Both the position numbers and the translations under genes were made by a program. The notes beneath the pieces were generated by a model that was not told the origin of the DNA, did no database searches, and was given only the letters and a program-made list of their open reading frames with translations. A stretch of 64,000 bases of DNA from Serinus canaria (lineage: Eukaryota > Chordata > Aves > Passeriformes > Fringillidae). Below are positions 11,419-24,403 of the stretch, piece by piece; the first letter of the stretch is position 1, and each line of letters opens with the position of its first letter. The stretch is taken from positions 50,701,973 through 50,765,972 of the forward strand of contig NC_066343.1 in assembly GCF_022539315.1 (NCBI RefSeq), written 5' to 3'.

Positions 11419-12464
11419 AGTGTCCATATGGCTCTGTAGGCCAGGGTGTCAGAGTAGCAGAAATTTCCTTGTAGGTAAGAGCAGAGTTTGGTGGTTTTTT
11501 GCACTAGAGCTCACTGACTAGAACTCTGTCTTAACTTCCAGTCAGGCTTCCCTTGTCCCAGTAAATCCTCATTCAGCTGATTGGTTATCCATATGACCAT
11601 ATGGGCTGTTACTGGCCTCAAAACTGTTTTCTGTCTTCTTCTATTTTACTTCTGGATCTAGAGTCTTGTGGGCTCAGAAGCCTTCTGGGAATCACTGTCA
11701 TTAATTTATTTTTAAGATCTTTTGAGCAAAGACAAAGTTCTCAGAAGTAGGGGGAGTTGAAAAGAAATGTCGGAGCACTTACGCTTACCAACTCTAACTG
11801 TGAAATCAGTGAGACTTGAACTGGTCTTTAGAAAGGTTTTTTTTTGTTTTGTTTTGTTATTTGAGAATGGAACCAAAAATCATCTCAGTATTTGCTTTTG
11901 CAGTAGCATAAGACAGGAAGCTCATTTAAAGAGAGAAGCAGAAAGGTCTTTACTACCTTTGGAAAGAGAAGCAAGATTTACAAGCTTTGAGAAGGTAGGT
12001 AATAGAAGGTTTTCCTGGTTAAGAAGTCCAGTAGTCACTGCTCATTTGCATTAACATAGTATCACTCACAAGCTGTCACGTCCTGCAGTTCAGCACAGAA
12101 ATTTCCTGTAGCTTTCTCTTTTCCTGGGGAAAGCTAATTTGTCCTTATTCCAAATATTCAACCTGTCAAGGTAAGATCCCCTTAATCATAAGACTATTTC
12201 TCTAAAGAAACAATTAATTTAGCTGTGCAACAGCAGTTACAATATGTTTAAGTTGACCTGTAAAGCAAGTTCTGTCTTTCCATTGGCATTTAACATCAGC
12301 AAACCTGAGTTGGCCCTGTAACCCACAGTGGAGGTACTGCAAACAGAAAATAGAGGAACATATACAATAAAGGCTGAGTGACAAATTTGAGAGTAAGAAA
12401 TATAATGTAGCTAATCTTGCTGGGTTGTTTTCTTCTTTCAATTTATGTATTTTCATGTTCACAG

Positions 12465-13161
12465 ATCTACTGTAGTTTACTGCTGCCATTTATTTCTGAC
12501 AACTCATCTGCCTGAGGAGATTCTGTCATAATGTATCCAGTGGCTGTTCCTGCACCAGGAGGTGAAGGAAGTAATGGACAACATGGGAAACTTATTTTTT
12601 TCCTTTTTGTTTTTGGAGCTGTGTTGCTCTGTGCTGGATTCCTTCTTTCAGTCTTTATTCTCCAGTCATGTCCATCTGGAAGCTTCAGTGACTGTAATGA
12701 GGTCCTTAAGGCTGCTGGGCCAGTGCTGGCTGTAACTGGACTGATTTGTGTTTTACTGGCGCGATCAAGGGCCAGGATGTATATAAGACAAAGACAATTG
12801 CAAAATGAGCAGGTGTACAGCCTTGTTTTTTGTCGTGGGAACTGTCAGTTTGCCCAGTTTCTCATATTTGGATTCCTGTTTTTAACTAGTGGAATGTTAA
12901 TTAGCATCCTGGGCATTTGGGTTCCTGGTTGCAGCCCTGGCTGGCATACGATACAGCTCAACCACACTGGCACTTCTGACATAGACCTCCAGGGCTGTGG
13001 ATTCCTGTCACTTCAAATCTTGGGACCTTTGATTGTGCTCACTGGGTTGTGTTTCTTCGTGATAGCTCATGTTAAAAAGAAACAAAACTTAAATCTCAGC
13101 CAAGAATCCTGTGAAAGTGAAGAACATCCTCAGAGCTCTGAATCTTTTCAGGTTACAGTAG
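12465..13161 (+). CDS. TMEM171: TMEM171 first coding exon (coding from 12531)
   Basis: A pyrimidine-rich tract ending in 'catgttcacag' at 12464 is the likely acceptor, leaving 66 nt of 5' UTR before the ATG at 12531. This ATG is preferred because the following residues align with the human N-terminus (short Gly/Glu-rich head, then K-L-I-F and the first helix). The exon encodes residues 1-210 and all four transmembrane helices. It ends at the donor G|GTGAGT after the first base of codon 211 (phase 1). Read-through into the intron would stop at TGA 13167-13169. Confidence 0.92.
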
Positions 13162-16100
13162 GTGAGTGAAGAATGTTGGAACTTTACACTGGGAATTTGT
13201 GGAGTTTTTTTCAACTAATAATTTATGTCTGGGTATGACTTATTTATTATTATTACTTACTTAGTGTGAGCTCCAAGCATGTCAGTTCTGCCATGTCAGG
13301 ACAGCCAAAATAGAATAATGTTACTTTGTCTCATCTGCTTTCTGTATGGTCAGTTCAGTTACCTTTCTCAAAAAGCAGAAAATCTCTCTTTGGCATAAAA
13401 AGTAAGGTCTGAGTGTGTAAAGCAACATAACCTGACACAAATGAGTCTAACCCCAATTCTCGTCTCGAACTGTGTAATTGACACTGCAGATGAGACTTCT
13501 ATGACTATATTTAAGATCTGTTTTAGCCTTGAACTCTGACCCCTTCAACAGAAGATTCGGATTCTTAACCAATGTACTGTATTTTTTAAATTGTGGCCAC
13601 ATCCTTAAACAGTAAGAGATATAATTAGGAGTTTTAAACTCTTTAGTTACAAAGTGGAAATTGGTAGATTTTTTTGCTTTTTATGATACATTGATGTAGT
13701 GAACTGTGTATCAGTAGTCTTGGTTAGCATGCCTTGAACTACAAGTAACTTAGTAGGGAAACTGTCACAGTGCTCAAAATCAGTTCTCAGAGCCATTAGT
13801 GACTTCTGATACAGCACTGCAGTACTTACGGAGAAACTTAGAATGACATTTTATTTTTAGGAGGGAAACTAAATACTTTCCTATGCTTAAACCATTTCAA
13901 GAGTAGCTGTATCTTTTGCACTTTGGCTTCTTGTAGACAGCCAACCATATTCATGGTTTTTGGCTAGATAAACACTCCCCCTTGTCAGCTGTATTGTCTA
14001 AATTAAATCCTTAATTTATAAATATGCTACATCTTTATTTTGGGATTATTTAGGTTTTGAATGTACCTCCAACCTACTCCAACAGCCTAGAATGTATCAA
14101 TTCTGTATGTGGGGTTGTTTACCTTAAAAGCTAGGCAAGTAAGAGTTACAGGATGCTGTTAATATAACCATAGCTGCTCAGTTATTCAGAGGTGGTAACT
14201 GGTGTTCTTTCCCCTAGGTGATGCTGTAATGGTATTCCCACCCCCACCACCTCCTTATTTTGCTGACCCTATGTCACCAGCTGTGACTCGTTGTTTTATG
14301 TCAAGTGTTTTGCCTACAAGTGAAAATCCACCACCATACCACTTTATCTTCAGTGATGGGTAAGACTGTTCATCTCTGACTTTAGAAATCTGAGCTATTC
14401 AAGAATTCTTTAGGTATCCAAGACCCTGTTCTTATATAATCATTGTGAATTAACTACTAGGCTTGACAAAGTTTTCTAGTGCATAACTCAACTTACTTCA
14501 GATACTTTACTTAAATTGGCATTTAAATACTGTTGTACACTAGGGGAACTACAAACTGCAGTGTCTTTATGCGGATTAAATTGTTGTTCTTGTTGTTATT
14601 ATTATTATTATACTGGAAAGAACTTCTGAAGTTCTTAAATCAATGTCCCATAGTAGATTTCTTCCACAGATTGTCCAAGAGAGGATGCCACTGACAGCAG
14701 TGTGATGGTGACATGATAGGCATATTGCTAGATTTTAGGAGCCTCTGTAGAAACAGCTGCAAGTTTTTTGACACCTAGCCACAGACCCTGGGGACATTGT
14801 TTTATCTGCCAATGTGTTCAGTTCTCCTGTATCCCTTATCTCTGCCTTGAGGAAGTGAGACCTGGGGTGCTGGTCGACATTGTTCCTGCTGTGGCCATGT
14901 GTTGAGATTAAAGGATTCCTTGATATCAGAAGGCTCCAGCGTGCTGATAAGGGAGGCTGCAATGCCAGTTTCATTTCAAGATGTTGTACCTTGCCCTTGC
15001 AGGCATTCCTTACATACATGGATTATAACAGAATTGCCTGATACTGACCCCGCCAGACTCAGGGAGGAAGAGCTGCCAACTTACCAAAGTCTTGCCTGTG
15101 CCACAGGAACTTGCAGGGTCATTTATCCCCTCTGGGTTACCACCAGGAGGCTGCTAACTTGGGGGTAAAAGAGGTCACTGCAAGGGCCAGATTCTATAAG
15201 TCAGATCTAGGTGTCACATGTCTAGAGTCCCCAACTATATTTTCAGTTCCTTAATTATTCAGAAATGACTTTATTTAATATCTTTAGACTGGTCCTACAT
15301 CACCCTGGGTTTCAGCTGTGAGTCAGTAAGTTCTGTGGGACTAGTGTTTAATGACTTCAGTTCACAAGACTGTGCATGCAACATTGTGTTACTGGAAACT
15401 AGGAAATAAATCTCCGACCAATTGTTAGGTTACAAAGCCAGCATTAGTTTATTAGCTGTGCTGGTGGCATGGGTAATTCTCCACACAGCATGTTTTCTCA
15501 GTAATCTAACATACCTGGTTATATTCCTGAAGCTAATACATATTCATCACATTTCCTGAATACATACATATATATATGCTAATTATTTCCATGGACTTAT
15601 TTGTACATGGTTCCAGATCTTCCGATTAATCTTTTCTCCTTGAGAGTGTCTCAAATCAGTCATCAGGTCATAATGTACTTCTCTTACTGTTCTTTGCTCT
15701 GGCATGCAATCCTTTTTCTCAAAACTAAGATATCAGCTACTACATATTAGTCACTGATTTAAGGAAGCATTAACTGGAGTAAGACTTACTAGTCAGAGAT
15801 GTAGGGAATTAACACAAGACCACAATAGTCTCTGTATTTGTACTAAGCACTGTATGGGACAAAACTAAATGTTAACCATGAATATAGGGATAGTGCACTT
15901 ATTACGCTAAAGAATTTTCCAACATCTTCCCCTACTGCTGTGTAGACCTTTTACAGAAATATAACTGTTTTGGTAACAGTTGGAAGCACCATCACTGCTG
16001 TTGGTGATGAGTGTGTGGAAAGTTGTCTGGCAGGAAAGTACTTGGGAACACCAGCTAAACATGAGCCATCAGTGTGCCCAGGTGGCCAAGGCAGCCAGTT

Positions 16101-19100
16101 GCACCCATATCAACAGTAGTGTGGCCAGTGGGACCAGGGTGTCTAAATCCTCTGCTCAAGGGGAGGGGGACAATTAGTGGCTTGTTCTGACAAACTGTGG
16201 GATGGGAGGCAAAGATTAGAAGCACAAGATGCTTGCAGGGGTCCTCTGCTTCTGAATCTGGAGTGTGCTGGCTACACTGGTGCACGCTTGTAGTCTTTCG
16301 CAATTGAGGCAAGGGCTTCTAAGGTAACAGAAGTCAGGAGGAAAACACTGGAGAGCTATCTCAAAGGAACTAAGGGGTGTTCCTCTAAGAAGGCAGCGTG
16401 GCCAACATCTCAGCTAAGGTGCCCTTACATCAATGCACACAGCATGGGCAACAAACTGAAGCAATTGTAATCCACTGTGCTGCTGGAAGGCTATGACTTT
16501 GTTGCCATTCCGGAAACTTTGTGGGAATCCTGTTTCTGGAGTGTGACTTTTAATAGCTGCAGGCTGTTCAGAAGAGGGAGAAAAAGAAGTAGAGACAGAG
16601 GGATTGCTCTTTGCAGCAAGAGGTGAATTGAATGTGAAGAGCTGTCCCTGAAGAACACCCATGAGCAGGTGGAAAGCTGTGCTTAGGAGTCAGAGACCGA
16701 GGCAGCAAAGGGGACCTTTGGCTGGGGTCTGCTACAGCCGCCTGACCAAGGGGAGCCCATTGACCAAACCTTCCTGCTCCAGCACAGGAGGCATTGTGCC
16801 CGAGGGTCGTGTCCTGCAGGGCAACTCAGCCACCCTAGCAGCTCTTGGGAAAGCAGCTTGGAGGGCTCTGGCAATCCAGGAGACTCCTGGAATGTGTGGA
16901 GGATAACTTCCTGAGCCAGGTGACAGACAGCCCTGCCAGAGGGAATGTGGTACAGGATCTGCTGGTCACCAGTGCAAATGAGCTAACTGGGACGCCAGGG
17001 CTGGAGGCAGCCTGGGCTGCAGGGATCATGCAGTGGTGGAGTGTGCAGCCCTGAAGGATAGGGGTTGGGTAAGGAGTAAAAGCTCAGCTCTTGAACTTCA
17101 GGAAAGCAGACTTCCAGTCCTTTGGGAATCCAGTCAGTGGGATGCCCTGACAGACTGCCCTCAGGGACAAGGGAGTAGAAGAGAGCTGGCAGATCTTTAG
17201 GCAGCTCTTCCACAGAGCATGAGAGCTGGCAATTGCCAGGAGCAAGAAGTCAGACAAGGAGGGTGAGACCAGCACGGCTCAGTAGGAGTTGGTGGTCAAA
17301 GTCAAGGGAACAAAACCAGGACAGGTGACCTAGGAAGAGTTTAGAGATGAAGCACAGTTGTGTAGGGAGACCGTGAGGAATGCCAAGGCAAAACTGGAAC
17401 TGAACTTGGCATGGGACACGAAGAATAACAGGAAGGGCTTCTACATTACATTACATTAAGCAGGTACAGTACATTGAACAGAAATGGGAGGTCAAAGAAA
17501 GGATATTCCCCAGTTAAACAATGCTGGAGAAGTGGTGACAGTGGATGAGAAGGCTGAGGTACTCAGCAACATTTTTACTTCTGTTTTGAATGGCAACCTC
17601 TCCTCCCATTCAGGGGTGGATGGACAGCAGGATGGGGACTGAGGCAGCAAAGTCCCTCCCACTGTAAGAGAAGATCAGGTTAATGGCTATCTGAGGAATT
17701 GGAATATACTTCAGTCTGTGGGACCCGACGATCTGCATCCCAGAGTCCTGAGGGAATTGTCAGTAGATGTCAGACATATGTAGTTGCCAAGCCACCCTGC
17801 CTGATATTTAAAAAGTCACTGCAGTCAGGGCAAATCCCAGGTGACTGGAAAAAGGTAAAAATATTGTACCCACCTTTAAGAAGGGTAGAAAGGAGGAATA
17901 CTGAGAAATACTGACCTGTCAGCCCCACCCCAGCCTGGGAATATCATGGAACAGATGCCCCTAGAGCTGTGCACATATGGGACAGGGAGGTGATTCAGGA
18001 CAGACAGCACAACTGCACCAAGGGCAGATCCTGCCTGATCAAGCCAGTGGCCTTCTGTGATGGGGTGATGGCATCAGTGGATGAGGGAAGGGTTACAGAT
18101 GTCATTTATCTGTCATTTTACTGTAAAGCCTTTGGCACAGTCCCCACAACATTCTTCTCTCTTGACTGGAGAGAGTTGGACTCAGTGGATGGACTGTTAG
18201 ATGGATGAGGAATTGGTTTGACAGTCCCATCCAGACTGTGACTGGATGGTGGGTACAATATTTTTACCTTTTTCAGGTGGTTAGAGACCCAGTGAACTTC
18301 AGTGAGAAGTCCCTCAGGGGTCCATATTCAGACCAGTGTTATTAAATATCTTATCGATAACATATACAAATGGATTTGCAGATGACACCAAGTTGAGTGG
18401 TGTAGTTGTCAGGTTTGAAGTATGGGATGCTATCCAGAGGGACCTGGACAAGATGGAGAGCTGGGTCTATGGTAATCTATGTGTTTTAACAAGACCAAGT
18501 GCTAGGTGCTGCACCTGGCTCAGAGCAGCCCTGGTACCAGCACAGGCTGGGGATGCACAGATCACAGCAGCCCTGCCCAGAAGGACTTGGGGGTGCTGCT
18601 GGCTGGGAGGCTGGACATGCTCCAGCCATGGGCACTCACAGCCCAGAGAGCCACACGAGTCCTGGGCTGCATCCAGAGCAGTGTGGGCAGCAGGGCAGGG
18701 AGGGGATTCTGCGCCTCTGCTCTGCTGACCCCACCAGCAGTGCTGCATCAGCACAGAAAAGACATGAAACTGTTGCTGAAGAGGCCACTAAGATGAGAGA
18801 GGTCTGCAGTATCTCTCCTGTTAGGACAGGCTGAGAGAATTAGGTTTGTTCAGCCTGTAAAAGACAAGGCTTCAGAGTGAACTAATTGCAACCTTCCAAT
18901 ACCTGAAGGGAGCCTACAAGAAGGAGAGGGCTTTTTTACAAGAGCATGTCGTGACAGGATAAGGGTATTGGTTTCAAACTGAAAGAAATTTTAGAGTAGA
19001 TACTAGGAAGAATTTCATTACTGTAACAGTGGTTAGACACTGAAACAGCTTGCCCAGAGAAGTTGTGGATGTCCCATCTGTAGAAGTGTTTAATGCCAGA

Positions 19101-21253
19101 TTAGATGGGGTTCTGAGCAACCTGGTCTAGTGAAAGATGTCCCTGCCCAAGGCATGGGAGGTTGGAAATAGATCAACATCCCTTCAACATCCCTTCTAAC
19201 TTATAGGGTATTCTATGATTCTGTGGTTCAGTTTTGAGTCCTTCTTGATGAGAAAGAAACTGAGGTTCTGGAGTGTGTCAAAAGAAGATCAGCACAGCTG
19301 GTGAAGGATCTGAAGCACAAGTCATGGGAGGAGTTGCTGAGGGAGCTGGAGTTTTTAAGTCTGGAGGAAAAGAGGGTTGACCTATTGTTCTCTTCAGTTG
19401 CTGGAAAGAAGGTCGAGGCAAGATGGGGATTGGCCTCTTTTGCTAGATAACATGTGGCTGACAGGAGGAAATGGCCTTAAGCTGTGCCAGGAAAGGTTTA
19501 TCTTAGCTATTAGGGTGGAGTTTTTTGGGGGAAAGATTTGTAAAGCATTGGAACAGGCTGCTTGGGAGAAGTGGTGCAGTCACCATCCCTGGAACTGTTG
19601 GAAAATCAAGTGGATGTGGTTTAATGCTTGTGTAGATTTCTTTGTCTCTTACACACTGCCCCTTACACAAAGAGGCAGTTTGTTGGGAAAATATCTAGTG
19701 GAGTAGATAAAACACCTCAGGCTTGGATACAGAACTCAGAATGCCTGACCTTGCTCTGTAGTGTTTTCTGATGGGGATGCTCCAGCTGGTGCCCTCCCGT
19801 GCTTCTCAGCATCCTCACAGAGACCTGCTGAGCTGATACCACCTCTGGGTGTTGCACTCAATCCTGCTCTCTGATGGCTCAGCACTTGTTGGCAGTTAGG
19901 GCATCTTGACTTGTGCAAATTGCTTCCTGAGCACTTTCAAAGAAGAGAAGCAATGGCCTTGTTGTTCATAACACTGCCATGGTTGAGGATCCCAGATATG
20001 GCAGGGGATACACATTTCATATGTTGGTGACTACTGGACAAAGGTGATTTGTTTCTTCAATCCATTGCTCAGTGTTCTGTCAGCAAACACTGTGCTGTGC
20101 CTGTGCTGGATGAGAGGGCTGTTACTAAGCTGAGTCATGGTCTCATCCCAGAATTGCTTGCATTTTACTTGCAACCTGTTACATAGCACCTCAGCACTTG
20201 TCTTGTAGTATTTCCCTCTCTTTTGAAAACCCTCACAGACCAGTAACACAATTGAAGATGAGGCGACTGTGCTCTGTATTTGTGCTCCTCACTCAGTATT
20301 TATATGGATACAGATGTTTGAGTTAGCTCTGGGAGTGAATCACGAGGAGCAAGCAGGACTTCCCTTTCCTTGGGAAGCAGGTGAAGCAATATGCTGAGGG
20401 TCAGCTCCAGGGTGAGATGAGCAAAGTACGAGAACTATGTGGGTTCAACCAATTTTGATCCAGTTATGATGGTTAGAGGAGGACAGGGAGTACTTGGCTA
20501 TTCACCTTGAATGTCCCTGGGAACTTTGCAATCCGGTCGTGTTCAGTCTGCCATGGATTGCTAGTAAAAGTTTGATTGCCTTTCATGCAAGATCTCAAAA
20601 GGCTAGAGATTGTTGGTTTTTTTTTTTTTGGGTGCAGTTCTAAGTTTAGTAACTGTCTTTCATAAAGGAAGGGGACTGTATATGATACACTACAAAAGGG
20701 AAAATACATTAGGAGCTAGGGATCAGAAGATTTAGTAAGATTGTGAAACAGCACAGCCAAAAGCAGCTAATACCCGTAAGCCAGGCTGAGGGTGACTGGT
20801 GATCTGAAAGGTTAGAAGAAAGCTTGTTTTGCCCTTCCCCTCTGAAATTATAGACTTTTCATATGAAGAGTCATAATGTAGCCCACAGAATGAAATCTTA
20901 ATGCTTATGCAAGCCTTTGCTTCAGGGATTTTTAGGAAGTGTGTGCATATTTATATAAATCAAGTCAAATTTCACTCACTGTAGATAAATGAATTATGCT
21001 AACACATAGTTTTGTGTTTTATAGAGCACAGCTTGCTGATGATGAAAGAACAGCTGCTGTTAGAGACTATGAATCCATATATTCAATTTCTGGAAGCAGC
21101 TCACCTTCAGATATTTTACCAATGCTATACCTTTCTTCTGAATCACCACCAAAATATGAAGAGAAAGCATCAATAACAAATAATGAATATTCACCATGTT
21201 CTTCTTTATCTTTTTCATCTGTTTCCTTAACCACATCTGACACCGGCTCGTAA
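12531..21253 (+). CDS. TMEM171: TMEM171, transmembrane protein 171 (three coding exons)
   Basis: Join 12531-13161, 14218-14359 and 21025-21253 gives 1002 nt and 333 residues (human about 324). The frame is kept across a phase-1 and a phase-2 intron. I recognise it from the conserved segments '[17 protein letters not shown]' and '[20 protein letters not shown]'. Predicted helices are at residues 21-44, 59-77, 109-131 and 159-181. A loop between helices 3 and 4 has an N-glycosylation site, NHT 144-146. The C-terminal half is probably cytoplasmic and proline-rich, with six prolines at 218-223 and PPxY motifs at 221-224, 248-251 and 299-302, which are potential WW-domain (NEDD4-family) ligands. 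The molecular function of TMEM171 is not well established. Its neighbour is TMEM174 on the same strand, as in human. Confidence 0.95.
13162..14217 (+). other. TMEM171 intron (phase 1)
   Basis: GTGAGT donor at 13162 and CCCCTAG acceptor ending 14217. AT-rich, with no repeat or gene recognised inside. Confidence 0.85.
14218..14359 (+). CDS. TMEM171: TMEM171 middle coding exon
   Basis: This 142-nt exon encodes the rest of codon 211 through the first two bases of codon 258. It contains six consecutive prolines followed by Tyr-Phe and a second ENPPPY motif. The acceptor is 'ttcttt cccctag' and the donor GG|GTAAGA. The six-proline run and the 'ENPP.Y' motif match human TMEM171 and confirm the frame. 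The exon was located from splice signals and homology because it has no ATG of its own. Confidence 0.93.
16310..19231 (+). mobile_element. Long degraded CR1 LINE, sense to TMEM171
   Basis: An unusually long CR1 copy (about 2.9 kb) with recognisable remains of ORF2 in several frames. The endonuclease start is near 16430 ('cacacagcatgggcaacaaa', encoding a H-S-M-G-N-K block). Reverse-transcriptase blocks include [10 protein letters not shown] near 17713-17742 and G-R-S-C-L-I-K near 18021-18041, followed by D-V-I-Y-L-S-F near 18098-18118. The canonical 3' region from 'ccttccaatacctgaaggga' (18892) ends in 'attctatgattctgtgg' near 19210-19226. Frameshifts and stops break every block, so the element is dead. 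The 5' boundary is approximate. Confidence 0.9.
19232..19640 (+). mobile_element. Second CR1-family 3' fragment, tandem to the first
   Basis: Directly after the tail of the preceding CR1 a different CR1-type 3' region begins. Landmarks are 'ctggtgaaggatctgaagcaca' near 19300, 'gaggagttgctgagggagctgg' near 19329, 'gcattggaacaggctgct' near 19545, 'caccatccctggaactgttg' near 19581, and 'aaatcaagtggatgtggttta' near 19602. The wording of these blocks is that of a CR1-Y/C-like subfamily rather than the first element's. No ATTCTRTG tail is seen, so the 3' end is lost or diverged. Confidence 0.75.
21025..21253 (+). CDS. TMEM171: TMEM171 last coding exon
   Basis: The acceptor 'tttgtgttttatag' ends at 21024. 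The exon restores the frame (GG|A) and encodes the C-terminus. It starts with A-Q-L-A-D-D-E-R, followed by '[10 protein letters not shown]' (matching human DCESIYTISG) and the conserved 'SPPKYEEK' segment, with PPKY at residues 299-302. It closes with a Ser/Thr-rich tail and TAA at 21251-21253. The tail after PPKYEE is longer than in human and poor in recognisable motifs. Confidence 0.93.
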
Positions 21254-21355
21254 AGGACTGACAGTTCACTTATTTTTTAATATAATGTACACAGAGATTT
21301 ACAATTTTTGAATTTATTTACATTTTGTAATAAAAGCAATATTGTTGGCTGTGTC
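21254..21355 (+). terminator. TMEM171 3' UTR and polyadenylation site
   Basis: A canonical AATAAA lies at 21329-21334, 76 nt after the stop codon. It is followed by a T/GT-rich element 'attgttggctgtgtc' at 21341-21355. Cleavage is predicted near 21350, giving a very short 3' UTR. Confidence 0.7.
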
Positions 21356-24300
21356 TAATTTTTCATCAGGAAGAATAAACAATGAACTTGGATTTCAAGA
21401 AATACTAGAGAAGGCTGGGCCTCTGCTAAAGTAGTCTGAAGGGAGTTCACTGCAGGAACATTAAATGCTCATCTTGTTCTGTTACAGCTTCAGTTTCTAT
21501 TTTAGCTGTTCTTTTTATAATGAAGCCACTAAATAGGAACTAACTTTTTTGATTATTTAAATTAAATTTGTTTGGAGCTTCAAAGAAAGAAATAATTAGG
21601 AAGTGTTTTTATTTCTATTTTTGCATGACTTTTGTGGAAAATACTTGTTTGCAAAGTTATGGCCTTTACAAGTACTTGAAGAGCATTCACATATAGGAAT
21701 GTTAAGGTTGCTATGAAGATGCCAAAGATGCTATGAAGAGCTTCAGTGGTTACCTTTTGGTCTGCCTGGTAACAAACACTCCATATTTAGGCTATCTCTG
21801 GTCCTTATGTAAGTATAATCCCTAGGAAAATCAGTTTTAGCTGCAGTTAAGAGCCCAAAGGCAGCCCTGAGGATAGATAATAGCCTAGCAGTTTAACTCT
21901 GGTAACCACTGGTTTCAGGGGGATTATTCTGTCATTTTAGATCATTATTTATGGATTATACAATGAGTGTGAGAGTGAGTGCCACAAAGCAACGGTATCT
22001 TTGAGACATTATTTATCAGCAGCTACAGGAGAAGCACTTTTGTAGAAACCCATGCAACAACTGTTTATAGCTGACATAACACTTGACAAACCCTTCAGAA
22101 ATACAACCCTCTTATCTCTTCCATCCTGCTGCAACCCAAGGGTAGTGGCCTGCCTTCAGGGTGGAGGTTCTAATTCTGTTTTGTGTTTGTTTGCACCTGT
22201 TCCCAAACTGAAGGATTAGCTTGTAGTAGGTAAAGATAATTAGGAAGAACTGAGTTGCTGCTATCTTTGACATCCTACAAAGCTCTGAAGTTGTTTTGCT
22301 CTGATTGCTGTTTGAGAAAAACAGGTTGGATTTGGTGCCCAGAAAAGTGGCAGGGGTACACTTTGGGCTTGGTTCAGCCTGGTGAATTTGCCAGCATTAA
22401 AACTTTTTGCAAGAGTGATCACTGAATTGTTCAGCTGTGTCTCTGAACAGCTGTGTGCCTTGGGACCTCAGTTGCATCTCCACTTGTCATCTACTATGCT
22501 GAATTTCAGAGAACTTGACTGTACAGGATGCCAGACTATGAATTAAGAACTTAAATTCCCTGCTGCCTAGGGAAAGGTGATTACCTTTTTGTCATCTTGC
22601 TATGAACGTGCCTCTTGCCTGCTGACTGTTTTAGAGAGATGTTCAGGAGCTCCTGCATTTGCCATTTATTTCCAATTCTATGTCATTCCCTCAGTTACAC
22701 CAGGACAGCTCTTTTGTGCAGCCACACAAAAACAAAACAGCCAGAGGGGAATTATATTTAGCCAGCAGCAGAGCTGAGGGGCTTATGCATGCAGAGTAAT
22801 GAGCAAACATGGCACAGAGGGGGATTTACTATGTAGGAGCTGATTAAACTGGCATGACTCAGCCATTGGAAATGTCTGTATGAAGAAAGGGAATCCACAA
22901 AAGCCAGTAGGCATTTTGTCCTCTCTTCTCTCAAACACTTTTTACCTAGTGAGCTTTTCAAGGATGTTTCTCCTTATATGCAATCTATAATGCTGGCTGT
23001 AGTTTGCCATCTTTGTGATTATTTTTTCAAGCTTTTGCTCCTACTGTTTAAACAGTGGGGCCCACTGCCATGCATGATTCGTGCATACATAGCTTTGCAC
23101 GTGTCTAAGGAGCCCGTTTCTCTCTCAAATTATCCTTCCCTCATATAACAAGAACAAAGCTGGGGTATTTTACTGGAAGTATCCCATGCAACAAAGCCCA
23201 TGTTAGCTTTATCCTGTTGTTTAGAGCACTCATTTTCTGAAAAGGCTAAATATCAAATTGTGTTTTCACAAATCTGGAAATATTTTACCATCTTAAAAAA
23301 AATAAAAAATCAGTTGCATCTGGTGGTAAACTGAAAAAGTATCAACCTTTTCTTCTGCCTTCAATTTGCTCAGTTGCTTGTTCCCAAGATGTACCAAAGA
23401 GACCAGACAAATCAAGCAGAATATGTTGATCCATCTGAGTTATCTGTAACAGAAACATCATTTTGTTTTCCTTCAAGGTTATTGTATTTTGATAATTTAC
23501 TGCAGAGTCTTTGATGTGGATCACTATTTATAAAAAAACAGTCTTCACATGGTTCAGAAAGCTACTGACCTGGCTTCAGATTCAACATCCTGAGAAGGAT
23601 TGGTGTTACCACTGAAAACAAGGATTGAATTTATCTCTCTATGATTTTGAGAAGATGCTTGGGAAATAGATCTGTTTATAGCTGTATTAGCATCTTCTGT
23701 TTTTGACTTAGAAAATCATTACTTGAAAACTCGGTGGATGTTCTCCATAAGCTGCTCAGCACTGAAGTAGTTAACATAGCCGGTGCAACAGTATTTGCCG
23801 ACTGTGCTGTTGAAATCTGTTGCAGCAAGGTCAGAAAAATGTGAGTAAGAGGCTAGTAAGTCTGCCCTCACCACTGAAGGCTGCCTCTGGGTGAATGGCA
23901 GTAGAAGGAGGAATTTTTCATGTGGGGAGTAGGAGTGAAATGTCTGTATTAGAAAGGAAGCAACACCTTGTAAAACTATAAAAGTAGCTTAAAATAATAC
24001 AGAATAGCATTTTTATTGAGGAAGTGAGATACTTTACTGTCCCACTAATGGTGCTATAACCCTCTTTCTACTCTAAGGTTAGCTTAAGTGTTTGACATAC
24101 AAATGCTAGTGAGCAAATCAAGTTGGTTACTGATTCACACTTACTTACACAGGCGAAGTGGGAGGTAAGGGTTGCTTGCCCTCTCTAAGTGAAGGTCTTT
24201 TTTCCTTGCAGCCTGCACTGACACTGCTCTGCTTCTAACTGCAACACTGCACTCCTTTGCATATGAGGGATTCACAAAAATATAAATGAATACCTTTTCT

Positions 24301-24403
24301 CTAGGAAAATTCCTTCTTCCTACATCAACAGCAGCTAAAGAAATGAACAGTTAACTCATCTGAAAAACTGAGATTGCACAGGGTTTTCAATGTTGCTCTG
24401 TTT

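Larger units (their letters stand above)
6516..12464 (+). other. Probable TMEM171 5' intron
   Basis: About 6 kb without a supportable coding exon. It contains a 15-bp perfect inverted repeat at 7978-8020, a CTCF-like motif at 11403-11418, and a tract of T and GT-rich DNA around 10300-10390. Short ORFs, including a 152-codon one at 7547-8005 that lacks an ATG start, have no recognisable similarity. Confidence 0.4.
14360..21024 (+). other. TMEM171 last intron (phase 2), repeat-rich
   Basis: This 6.7 kb intron starts at GTAAGA and ends at 'tttgtgttttatag'. It houses the CR1 relics at about 16310-19231 and 19232-19640. A block near 15420-15500 has the antisense of an AATAAA signal (near 15448) and could be an LTR fragment, but I cannot identify it. 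The rest is AT-rich unique DNA. Confidence 0.85.

Noticed and set aside
16661..18834. Several ORFs of 60-130 codons between 16.6 and 18.8 kb
   Set aside because: They are frame fragments of the dead CR1 ORF2, including shadows on the other strand.
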